From positions 178,527,863 through 178,591,862 of the forward strand of contig CM077116.1 of NCBI GenBank assembly GCA_039619475.1: a stretch of DNA of 64,000 bases, in the 5' to 3' direction. The notes under the pieces were generated by a model. The model ran no database searches, had not been told where the DNA came from, and saw nothing but the letters and a program-made list of their open reading frames with translations. Below, piece by piece: positions 25,701 through 37,700 of this stretch (positions within the stretch are counted from its first letter, which is position 1; every line of letters starts with the position of its first letter). The DNA comes from Icerya purchasi. Taxonomy: Eukaryota > Arthropoda > Insecta > Hemiptera > Monophlebidae. Both the position numbers and the translations under genes were made by a program.

Positions 25701-28700
25701 GAACAATAAAATATCTGAACTAAGTTTTAATTTCCTTTGCATTACTCTTATTATTTACTGTTATTATTAGGATACTGTTTCAAGCTAATGTTCTTACTTA
25801 CTATTTTATCCGCGTCTTTTTTGTTACTAATATTAGTATTATTTTTGAGGATAGATGGTCCATTTTTTTTTTTTAAATGGGCTCGGTATTAACACTGACC
25901 CAACTACATGGACTTAGATCACCTACTCAGATTCTGAGGCGATCGGAGATAGAAAGATTAAATGAAAGAAGGAGGGGAATAACGGCTGGAGATGGGAAGG
26001 AAAGGATAAAGGAAGCATTGAAAGGGGTAGGAAGATACAACGCCAAAAGTTCGGCGTATAGATGAGAGCACTCAGGAAAAAGAGCAGAGCATTCAAAAAG
26101 GATATGGTTGGGGTCGCATATAAAAGGAGGATCAGTTGAGTGGAGAGGGCAAAAGGGAGGAGGTGAAAGAGAAAAAGAAAAATGAGAAAAGGGAAGGAGG
26201 GAATGATCGTCTGATTAAAGAAACAATAGCCGAGCGCCGAGAAAAGGGAAGAAATTGGTACCAAGGCTGTGAATTGGGAGTAGGCTGTAGGAGGAGGTAG
26301 AGGGAGGAGCGATTGGCAAAAAAGAAAGGGTAGATGTCAACCCACAGTCTGATATGGAGACTTTCGGAGAGGAAAAGGATGTCTGTGGCAGGAAAATGCG
26401 GGGGGAATGGACCATTGAGAGATGCTGAGCGAGCTAGGAAGTCAGCTGCTTCGTTGCCCTCAATGCCAGAGTGGACAGGAACCCATAAAAAGTCAATAAG
26501 GATAGAACGTGCTAAGCGCAAGTTGGAGATAGAGGCACCAACAGAAAGAATGATATCATTAGTCGAGTGGGAAGGAGAAGAAGAGATAGCTTGCAGCACG
26601 GATTTGGAATCAGTAATAATGAGAAATTTACAGATCCCTCTTGAAGAGAAACTAAAGGAGACAGCACGGGGAATGGAGACTGCTTCAGCAGAAAAAATGG
26701 AAAAAAAAGAAGGAAGTTCGAAGAATTCCGAGCGATTAAGCGAGGGGGCCGTAAAAGCACCGCCCACCCCGCAATCATTTTTGGAACCATCAGTGAAAAT
26801 TTTTACATGACGGGGAAATGAAGAATTTAATATGTGAACATATCCACTGACCACTGTGCTCTGAAGAGTGGAGTTAGCACGAAGAGGAAGAGAGGAGAAT
26901 GAGATGGGAAGACATGTACTATTGAAAACAAAAGAAAAGTAAGGAAGCTTATTGCGGGAAAAGACATAAGGAGAAAACTTAGAGACCCGAGCAGCTATGT
27001 GCGCAAGAACCGGGATTTTGTGAGGAACGAAGCGCCAGTGGTCATTGATATACAGATAGGAAGAAATAAGTTTAGATGAAGAGATCGGGAGGCGTTTAAC
27101 TAGAAAACGGTAACCGAGCAGAGATCTGCGGATAAACAGGGGGTTTAATACTAGATTCGGACAAAATAGCAGGAATGGGAGAAGACTTTAGGGCCCCAAT
27201 GCAGAGCCGAAGACAGGAGTTTTGGATTCTATCAAGTTTGCGCAGGAGAGAGTTTGAAGCATTGCCGTGTAAAAAGGAACAGTAGTCTAGTTTGGAGCGA
27301 ATGATGGATTTGTAGAGAATTAGGAGAATATATGGATCACCGCCCCACTTGAGAGGACATAAGGCTTTCACGAGATTTAGTCTTTTAAGACAAGATATAT
27401 AAAGGTACTCGATATGTTCTTGGAAAGAGAGTCGACTATTTAGGAAAAGGCCAAGATAGCATATGGAATTAACAATAGGAATAGGATAGTTGTAGGAGAT
27501 GATGTTTACCAGAGCAAAATTATACGGGCGGAGGGAGAAAATAATAGAAGAAGACTTGAAAGGAGAAAGAGAAAGAAAAGCACCGGAGAGGGAACTACTG
27601 AGGACTGATAGAGAACAATTAATCTCCTCGTTAGCTGTATCTAGCACGTCTGAAGTGGAGTAGATAAGGATATCATCCGCAAAAAGGAGAGAAGAAGAAG
27701 GAATGCGAAGAGTAGCGATATCAAGGAGATAAATATTAAAAAGAGAAGGACTAAGACAGGAACCCTGAGGCAAGCCGCGATAACAACGTCTGATTGTTGA
27801 AGAGGAGGGAACAGAAAGAAAAAGAGATCTATTTTGCAACAGATTAAGAATAATGGTAACGAGAATAGGAGGAATATTGAGGGAAATGAGCTTAGAAGCC
27901 AGCGAAGGAAGATGAACATTATCAAACGCAGATGCGACGTCGACGAATGTGGCAATAGTAAACTTTCTATCTAGGAATGATTTGTAGATGTCCGATAGAA
28001 AGGTACTAATGCAGTCGATTGGACCAAGACCACGGCGAAAGCCAAACATATTGGGAGGGAGGAGATTGTTATGCTCCAGCCACCAGACTAAACGATTGTT
28101 GATTAAGCCTTCGAAAAGTTTTCGAAGACAAGAGGCGAGGGAGATAGGTCGGAAAGAAGACTGGTTTCTTTTAGGAATAGGAATAATTATAAAATCATTC
28201 CAGGATTTAGGAGTGTGACCAGAGATTAGAAAGGAGTTATAGATGGCTAAGAGAGAACGCAATGAGAAAGAGGAGAGATTTTTAAGGATTGGATATGAGA
28301 GGTCATCTAATTCGGGAGTGGAGTTAGTGGATTTGTTAAGAACGGATAGGAGCTCATTGTAACGAAAAGGAGAGGAAAGAAAATGGTCTTCAGAGGTAGA
28401 GTAGTAAGAGGGGAATTAATTTCTTCAAGAGAAGGAACATAAGCGGGCGAGATAGAGTTCAAAAAGGAGTGAAGATGTGGCAACGCAGGAGTAGTCCAAT
28501 CACCCCCAATGATGAATGGATTTGAAAGAGTCGAAACGAATGGGAGAAGGGGAAGCTGAGCAAGACTAGAATTTGGTGGATTGTACACACAAGCGATGTG
28601 AATAGGGGTAGGAAGGAGATTTGATATTGAAATATGTGCCATATTAGGGAGTTTAGGATGAGGAGGAGGAAGGAAGGAAATGCTGTGTGACTGGTATGGA

Positions 28701-31700
28701 AAGTCGTTTCTAACAAGAATAGCCACTCTCCACCATACCCGTCTACACGATCAGAACGTACTGTCCAGGTTTAGTTGTATCAATTTTCTTGACAAGGGTA
28801 TTATTATTCAATTTGGAAAAATTATATTGCCCCGTAAATTTTTTATAACCCTTACTGGGTGAATTTTTTTCTTCATCGGATGCAACAAATGACACCGTAC
28901 GTTTTAATGTATATTCACGGTTGGAAGTTAATTGATTTAGGTTATAATAACCTGTTTTTTTTGAAGGCTTAGCATTAAATGGTTTTATATTGTATTGCTC
29001 TTCACTAGTTTAGAATCGATTTCTACTCAGTGTGTTAGAATAAAGATGTTCTTGACGATATACGACTGGTATTTCTAACGCCGCCTCCTGAAAGTTAAGA
29101 TTATGTGTTGTCATTATCTCATTAATACGACCTTGCCGTTTCCGTTCTAGACAGGGACTATCCGTGGCTTTGTGTTGGTTCTTACAAAAGACACATACGG
29201 GAGTAGGGCTTCCGCATGATTCCTCTGCGTGTCCACTCTCACCGCACTTAAGGCATCTGGAATTACCCTTACACTGTTTCGCAAGGTGTCCATATCGTAA
29301 GCATCTATAGCATTGGCGAACTCGCCGGACGAAAGGTTCGCATTCAAATCTTACACTCCATAAGTAAATATGGCTTGGTAGAGATTGCCCTTCAAAGGAA
29401 ATAAGAATGGAAGGGCTCGGTATAAATTTAGCTTCATTTTTGTAAATGACGCGTCTATTCAACCTTTTGACGTGATTAATTTGAAAGGGATGGCAATCTA
29501 TCATTTCCAGTATATCTTCCTCCGCATATTCGATATCAACGCCTTTAATTACTCCTTGACGAGCGATTAGATGCGTCGGGATATACACATGTAAAAAAGG
29601 AACTAGTGACGATATTATTTGCTGTAGACGGTGACGATAAATGAATAATAACCCGATTAAGGGCGACTTTTTTAATTTCTATAATATTTTTAGACATGTT
29701 ATTTTTTCGTAAAATTTCGGCAACTTTTAAAGCACTAATCGAAACCCTGATTTCTTCGTCGTAGAGTTTTTCGACAAATATTTTAAATCGATTGTTATTA
29801 TTACAGTTGCCGGCAGTCGGATAAAGATTAATCACTTTCTTATTCGAATGATAATTATTATTATGATTATTATTATCGGCGTTTGATGTATTGTAGTATT
29901 ATTATTCGGCTCAGTATTACTTTTAGTGCTTTGATTGTTACACTCATTCTTGTTACTGCTAACACAGCTACTAGTATTATTATTATTACTACAACTATCA
30001 TCGCAACTGTTATCAGCAACTTGTACATTATTCTCGTTACTTACCTCTATTATCATCGAGCAATTATCGGAAGAGATGTCTCCGACCGAGCAGGTACGAG
30101 ACTGTACACTATTTATATTCTGTACATTATCTATGTGCGCGTTGTAATCAGAAGAAGGAGGGCGGCTAATGCCGCTCTCGTCGTTATACATAGATGATAA
30201 AAATAAATGAAATTAGGCGGTATACCACCTCCGCCGAAATGCGTGTACACTATGTGGTGAGTTGTATATGTAAGCGTGTGTGTGTGTCAACGAGGATAAA
30301 TGTAAAATGTAGGTGTTCGTAGAAGCTTCGATCGATGGCGCGAAATGGACAACCGAATGAAACAATACTAACGCGGAACAAACCTGTACGCAAATCACTA
30401 TCGACGTACAAACTGAAAGTAATCAAATTGGTTCGATAAATGTAATATCACGTTTAATTACTATAATATCTGGAACACGGTCACGTGACACATAGGAATC
30501 AAAAGAGTTGAATAAAATTTTGAAAAACACACTAAACTACTTAAATCGAAAAAAAAGAAAAAAAGAAAATATTAATTAACGACAATGTACAACTTAGAAA
30601 GATGCCCGTCAACTGCTGCTGCTGCTGCACGTGACATATGCAGATAACTAATCGCGGGCTCGACTAAATCCGCCCTGCACGAATATTAATCTTGTAATAG
30701 GTTTCGTTACGCAATCATTCTGTTCTCATGACAACGGCACGTATTAAAACCTAACTTGACTTTTAAAAAAAATAGTTGAATCCGGCAACGTTAGAGTGCG
30801 CTTAGATAAAAGAAAATCGTTTTTACTAAATGTAGACTATTAAAATGACCATTGTGTAGTGTAGGTTGATTTATTATAATTCGTAATTTAAAAAAACAAA
30901 TATCGAAGTATAAAACATTAATTACAGTGACTGTTATTGTAAATAATTCGCCTTCTACTCTTCGAATTTGGCTGTCTATAGACCACGTGAAAACCACAAA
31001 CTTCTCTTTTATCGTTTTTCCCAGAATTTCTTCATTATTTCACTGTGCTTTTTCTTCCTGCCCGGTTCACTTACTTTTGATTTTTTAAAAGTCGTCGAGT
31101 TCTTTTATTTCATTTTTAAATTCTGTTCTCTTTTCAATAGTTGATATTATATCCATTTGTGCCTCATTCGGATCCTTTATCGCATTCGAGAATTGCTTTG
31201 GGCCGGTTTTCAATCTATCAAAATGTTGACAGATTCGTTCAGTTAATCAGGTATCGTACATTCTCTGGGCATGTGTATAAAATACCAACCATTTTTTCCT
31301 CATAACGTCGGATAGTTTTTCTACTTTCTTATATAGTTCTTCATTTAACCCGTTTCTGAACGATTCCTCCTTTTTTTGGAGAGCCAAGAATTTTTCTTAT
31401 GATTTTCCGTTTCTTTTTTCCTGATATTACAATTTTTCCTACATCATTCAGCTCTAAGCACTTAATTGCATATAAGCATTCTGATTTGTAATGTCTTATT
31501 TTAGCATTTATCGATATTGATTTTTTGTTGCATATATTTCGCGTTAATTGGAAAGCCGTTTCTATTTTTCTTGCCCCTATTTTCAGTGATGGCCCCACTC
31601 AATCTGTTTTGCTGAATAACTTCGCTCGAGTATCTGAAATTTTTAACTTTTTTAATTTAATTTTGACGTCCAGAACGCTCCACCGATCAGAAGCCTTCGA

Positions 31701-34700
31701 GTTTTGGTGTTATAGACGCTTACTCAGGATTCCGTGGACCAAAAAGAAGACAAACGCTGAGGTATTACTGACGATGAGAAAAGAAAAGGAGCTGATTGAT
31801 ACTGTCAAAAGAAGAAAAATAGAATACTTCGGTCATGTGATGCGTGGGCCGAAGTACACATTACTGCAGAATATATTGATGGGAAAGGAGGAAGGAAAAA
31901 GAAGAGTTGGACGAACAAGATTATCTTGGTTCAAGAACCTACAGACATGGACAGGTTGCAGTGTTGAAGAACTGTTCCACACAGCAAAGGATAGGGGTGC
32001 CTACAACGAATTAACCAAGCTTGCCATCAGATGAGCCTAAGATCGAGAACGGTCATGGCACCGAAAGAAAGAAGAAGATTATTGTAAGATTTTATTTTAT
32101 TTATTATGAATTTTAATTTATCATAAGGGCTAAGCGTGCCCTTATAATAGAAATATTTTCTAAAGAGCTTGAGTCGAATTTAGAAATTTCGAGTCATTTG
32201 TAGGTTTTCGTTTGTTGGCTTTATAAACACTTAATTTTAGCAATGATTTTTATTCGAGAATTTAACATTACCCAATGAAAGATTGTAATAGAACTGTTAT
32301 GTGACTTTTCTGTTGCGGTGAAGCGTATTATCCCGCTACTAAAACTGTTTTTTTTTTGACTTATTGCTGTTCGAATTATATTGTATTAAATGGGTTTGTG
32401 TTCGCTGTTTTCTTGGGAATTATTCTTTATAGTTTTCCTTTAATTGTTTTCTTTACAAAGAACTCTTATGTAACTATTTTAGAACAACTGAATTAATAAA
32501 TACTATATAAACGCGTTAAATATTCAATGCCGTGCCAGACCTTCCAGAAAACTCTATGAATACACAACCAATTGCGTATTTGAATAAATTAAGAATTCCT
32601 AAAAAAAATTTTTGTCCGATTTAATTTTGTTCTTATACCTTTTGCAGACTGATCTATACAAAATGTATAGTTTATTTCTTGCTTCATCACTATCGGATAA
32701 TTATGTTTTCCTATCTATGTCACACCCTTGAATAAAGGTTTTTGTTTTCCTGTACCATGGGTGGGTTTTTTACTTTTTTTTAAAAACTGAATTTAATTAT
32801 TTATAAAAGTTTCATTTTTTTTTTTTGTTTTTTCTGTTCCAGTTTAAAGAAAAAAGCGTTGGCGTGTAAGAAAGCGGAAAATGAATTTGCGAATACTCCT
32901 TGTGGCATTATGGATCAATTTATTTCGGTACTTGGCAAACAGGAAAATGCACTTATGATTGATTGCAGGTAAATAATCGTATTAATATCGATTAAGTTCG
33001 AAGTATAACAAACTAATTTAATAAAGTAGTCAAACGGGGTTCGCGTCGTAAATATAGCTATGATTTGCCGAAACAAGAAATAATGGAGAATTGGAAAAGA
33101 AAAGAAGGAAAAAAGGTATGATCGAGACAGTGATGTTTTATACAGGAAGGGCACAACTAACAATAAGATAAGGAAAAGACACCAAACAATATAATCGGTT
33201 TTGGTCCTGAATGTGTATGCATGTTACTATCGGACGTTTATATGTCACTTACTAATGAAAAAATTTTAATTGCTACTTTTGTTGATATTTCGGCTGCCTT
33301 TGATAACATTCACCTTCCCACACTCTGTGATGTAATGCTCTCAATTAACATTCCTGCTCACCTTGCTTCTCTTATTATTACTCTCTTTCAATGTAAAACT
33401 GTAATTGTCTTTTTTTTATTATTTTTTTTTTTTAAAAATAATTTGCAGGTCCCACAAGGCACTGCCTGTCTGTGAGTTCTTAACATAATTATGTAGTTTA
33501 CTCGTACAATATAACATCAACTTAAATAATACTTTCTATAACAAAAAAATATATTAACTTATATATGATTATAAAACAATGTAATTTACACATATTCTAA
33601 CTTCTACTACCACCAAACTCATTAATTTTATCGTTTATTCTTACAAAATACCATCGACTGAAATAATACTTTATTACGTCTTAATTTGTTAACCTATATA
33701 TTATAATAGTACAATACAATTTATACTATACACTAACTGCCATGGAATGTGTTACTATCTCCAGATTTAAGCTGCTAATGAGAGAGTGGTGGTTGTACTC
33801 TCCTTTTTCACTTGACTATTTTTCGATTTTCGAAACATGAAAACTTCAATTTATGATCACCGGGGGAAAAATAAGTTTATCTGAAATAAAAATAAACCCG
33901 TATTTAATTTTTTTGTTTTATATATTCTTACTCCTTAATAATATACAGATGGGATGAGGTACTTTGCTGCTGTATGTAAAACAATTATTGTCTGATCTCA
34001 GTTCGGCAATTTTCGAGGAGCTATATGGATTTATTAAAGATTGCGGTTTTGAGATTTAGGCACTTTGAAATGTTTCGATTGATCGAAATTATTACACTCT
34101 CTTTATTTACTTCCAATGGGTGATACCTTTTTTGCTATTGAAGTTATTTTTAAATTTATTATTGGCATCGATGTTTATTTACGTTAAAAATAGAGGGTAA
34201 TTGGGACCGGGAAAAAAGAAAAAACTTTCAGGCAAAATAGCAGGGATGAGCAGACGAAAGAGTAGTAGCGAAATGTTTGCCAGCTATCGCAGCGCAGCTG
34301 GTTAGGCAGTGGTGTTCCGTTCCGGTGGTGTCCGTTTCGAATACGTTGAAATGTGCATAATTGACGAGCTCCCCCTTACCCCTCCCCCCAAAATAACCGT
34401 TGTTTTTTGTTTTTTTTTGTATAAATTTAACGTGCCACACGTATACAGCGACTAGACTAGAGGCACGGAGAAGAGTCTTATCACAATATGAGATCGGTCG
34501 CTTTGAGAATCCACGGAGTCGAGAGATCTTCATCATCACTGAGAAGCTGAACCAACGATGAAGGGAGTGCAAATTTTGGGCATATCGTTTTGTACTGTGA
34601 TCAGTTTGGGGACGGTCAATGAATCATTAGAAGCAAAAGTAATGTGGTGGTAAGTCTTTGTTCAAAAGGTGCGAATAAGTAATTGACGCCGTAAGGATTT

Positions 34701-37700
34701 CCCCACTAGGGTTAGATTTTACTCGTTCTTAAACGACTTAAATTATCGATATGTTTTTGATTATCTGATTGTATTATCGATACTGTTGTTTTTAAAATTA
34801 AATTTAGAAATTTGGAATACAGTTATGTGCCTATAAATGATAAAGAACACGTCTTTCTGGTTACCGATTCAAATGTTCATCATGAACTTTCCGGCGGAGA
34901 ATTTGCGGCTAGAAGACGGACTTGTTTTCAAGTAGCGGAAATTTTGCAACGGCAGAGTTTGCGAGACGCAAATCTGTCAGAAATTGAAAGTGAGTACTTT
35001 TCCTTGCATACTATGACCTGGCGACTGAGCTTTTGCTAGTACTTATTTCGAACTTGCGGATGAATTTATTTTCACGAATTTCACGAACGAAAAATTTCAC
35101 AAAACGAAATTCCGTGATGAATTATTTTGTTTGCCGCTATATTTATATATTCCGATTTTAAATGTTACGCAAAATAAAATACTCGTTTAAAGTTGAAAAA
35201 TTGCATGCATTACCCGATTTTTCAATTTTGAAAGTGTATTTTAGTTTGCGCAATATTAAAAAATCGAATACATAGCGAAGTTCATCACGAAATTTCAGTT
35301 GAACATACTAAATAAATGAGTTGTTAAATTTTGCTTTTTAACAAAACATAAATGCAAAGGATCCAGCTGATTAAGGGGGGGGTAAAAGTACCTTTGAAGC
35401 AAATATAAAAAAAAAATATATATATACATCTAGGGCATGAAAAAAGTAGTTGATTCTGAAAGTTTCAGATCCCCTAGTCCCACAGGAGGCTGCTTTAATC
35501 ACCATTTTGTGATTTTTGTTTTTCTTACGATATTTCAGCCATTTTTCAATCGATTTTAAACATTTTTTTTGAAGGTTAAAGATATTGAAAAGTTAATCAG
35601 CGAATTTTTCAGATTTTTAGGCGCTAAATTCAAATTTTTAGCAGGAAAACTTTTTATCTTCAAATATGTAACACACATCTATTCCATTGTTATTAGTTGA
35701 ATTTCAAAAGGTTTTTCAGCTAAAAAGGCATGTTTTTATTTCTTTTGAACCTCTTCCGCCACTTTTAGAAATCTGAAAAAATTTCAGTAGATAGTTTACA
35801 CTAAAATACATGTTACATATTTTTTTCGTCGTTACTGAATTTTTAAAATATTTTTTATGACATTTTAAAAATTTTGAACGTTTCTAAAAAGTTGAATTTA
35901 GCGTCTAAAAATCTGAAAAAATTCACCGATTATAGAACTTTTCATTATAAAATCGATTAAAAAATGGCTGAGATATCGTAAAAAAACTAAAAATCACAAA
36001 ATGGTGACTATAGCAGCCCCCTGTAGGACTAGGGGTCTGAAACTTTCAGCATCAACTACTTTTTTCATGCCCTAGATGTATATATTTTTTTTTTGTAAAA
36101 TTTGGTTCAAAGACACTTGTGATATTTTATGAGAGTGAAGCGGTCGTGTTTGTTTCTCGCGTTAATATTTTCTTTTGTCTGAATTCCGTTTGTTAAATTC
36201 GTATCCGATAAGATAAGTATTCCGTCTACGGTAAACGCTTATCAGCTGAGCGGCGGCCGGGAGATGTTTCGTTCCCCTACCCGCCAACATAATCCACCGT
36301 TGCAGAAACATGCAGTTGCCATCGTCTCCGCGGGTGATAACAATCTAAATTATTCTAATACTAACGATTATGATATAAACGATGTTACTAACAACGCATG
36401 CAGTAGTAATTCCGCCTCGCTTACAGAACCCGGACGGTCTATAGGTAACACAAGTGAACACGTTTACACACCAGTACTTTCTCCGCCGCCTGTCAAAAAT
36501 ACGTCAGTTAGTGCGAATAATGATTTAAATAATACATCAAATAAACATCCTTGGCATGTAGTTAAAAATAAATGAAAAAGATCGAAACAATATACAACGA
36601 GCAGTTCCTCCGATAATTCTGTAAACAACCAAATTAAAAGTTCTAACAGATTTGCACCTCTAGCGTCTGCTGACGAAAACGAAAATCAAGATACCGAAAT
36701 GACAAATAATTATAATCAAATCGAACGTAAGCCGCCTGCAATAACAGTTTACGGCGTGACTAATTACTCCCAAATGCTAATTGATATTAAACAAATTGTA
36801 TCCTTAAGTTCGATTAGCTGTAAGTCTCTAACAGACAACAGGGTACAAATTAAAGCGAATGATCCTGACAGCTATAGATCTTTAGTCAAATATTTCCGCG
36901 ACGAACGTGTATAGAACACCACACTTACCAAATAAAATCTGAACGAAGCTTCCGAGTTGTAATTCGGCATTTGCATCATTCCATTGATATAAATGAAATT
37001 AAGGCCGCTATTGAAGAACTGGGACATAGAGTCCGACACGTTGCAAACGTCAAACATAGAATAAGTAAATTACCTCTTTCGTTGTTCTTTGTAAACTTGG
37101 AGCCGCAAGAAAATAATGCTGAAATTTATAAACTTCAGGCGATACTTCAAATGAGAATAAAAGTGGAAGCACCACGAAAGAAGAGTATAATCCCGCAGTG
37201 CTTCAGATGCCAAGCATATGGTCATACCAAAAATTATTGTAGCAGGGCACAAGTATGTGTTAAGTGTGGTGTACACCATAATGCCATTCAATGCAATAAA
37301 AAACGTGAAGAACCACCCGTTTGCGCTAACTGCCAGGGAAATCATCCTTCCAACTACAAAGGCTGTGAAATATACAGAAAACTCCAACAAACGCGTGATA
37401 ATAAATTAGTAAAAGTGTCTAACAATAACACTAGAATAAATAACCAAGCATTGCCTACCTATTGGCCCAAATTAGGCAATCAGAATGAAACAGTAGATTT
37501 CAATTCTTCCCCGCAAAACCAAACGTATTCAGAGACATTAAAACGACAGAAAACAAATAACCTATCTAGCAGTGATATGGATAGCATGCCGAATAAAGAT
37601 ATGCTACAGACATTTATGTCAGAAATAAAAAATCTGCTTAAAGATATCATGAATCAACAATTTCAATTATTCCATGGTGTAATTCAAACCATATTGTCAA

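Larger units (their letters stand above)
25863..28762 (-). mobile_element. 5'-truncated I-group LINE (element B) nested in ORF1 of element A
   Basis: A minus-strand LINE with a 13-base poly(A) (complement at 25863-25875), flanked by GTCCA at 25858-25862 and 28763-28767. It begins inside the endonuclease and retains the RT, RNase H and C-terminal zinc finger. Its RT and RNase H catalytic motifs are intact, unlike those of element A, so it is younger or has decayed less. An internal deletion removes the second half of the endonuclease. Confidence 0.85.
21132..30410 (-). mobile_element. I-group LINE, full length (element A), carrying a nested LINE
   Basis: This is a minus-strand non-LTR retrotransposon with a 9-bp poly(A) at its 3' end and a 17-bp target duplication with one mismatch. 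It has an ORF1 with three zinc knuckles and an ORF2 of endonuclease, reverse transcriptase and RNase H, the layout of the I superfamily. Excluding the nested element B (25863-28762) it is about 6.4 kb, a normal full length. Frameshifts, stops and altered catalytic residues show it is inactive. It sits in a GALK intron in antisense orientation. Confidence 0.88.

Noticed and set aside
26334..26810. 158-codon Glu/Arg/Lys-rich + strand ORF
   Set aside because: It is the antisense of the element B RNase H frame, whose catalytic residues are clear.
29883..30197. Ile/Leu-rich + strand ORFs over the ORF1 of element A
   Set aside because: These are shadows of an Asn/ATT-rich antisense coding region and an (ATT)n tract.
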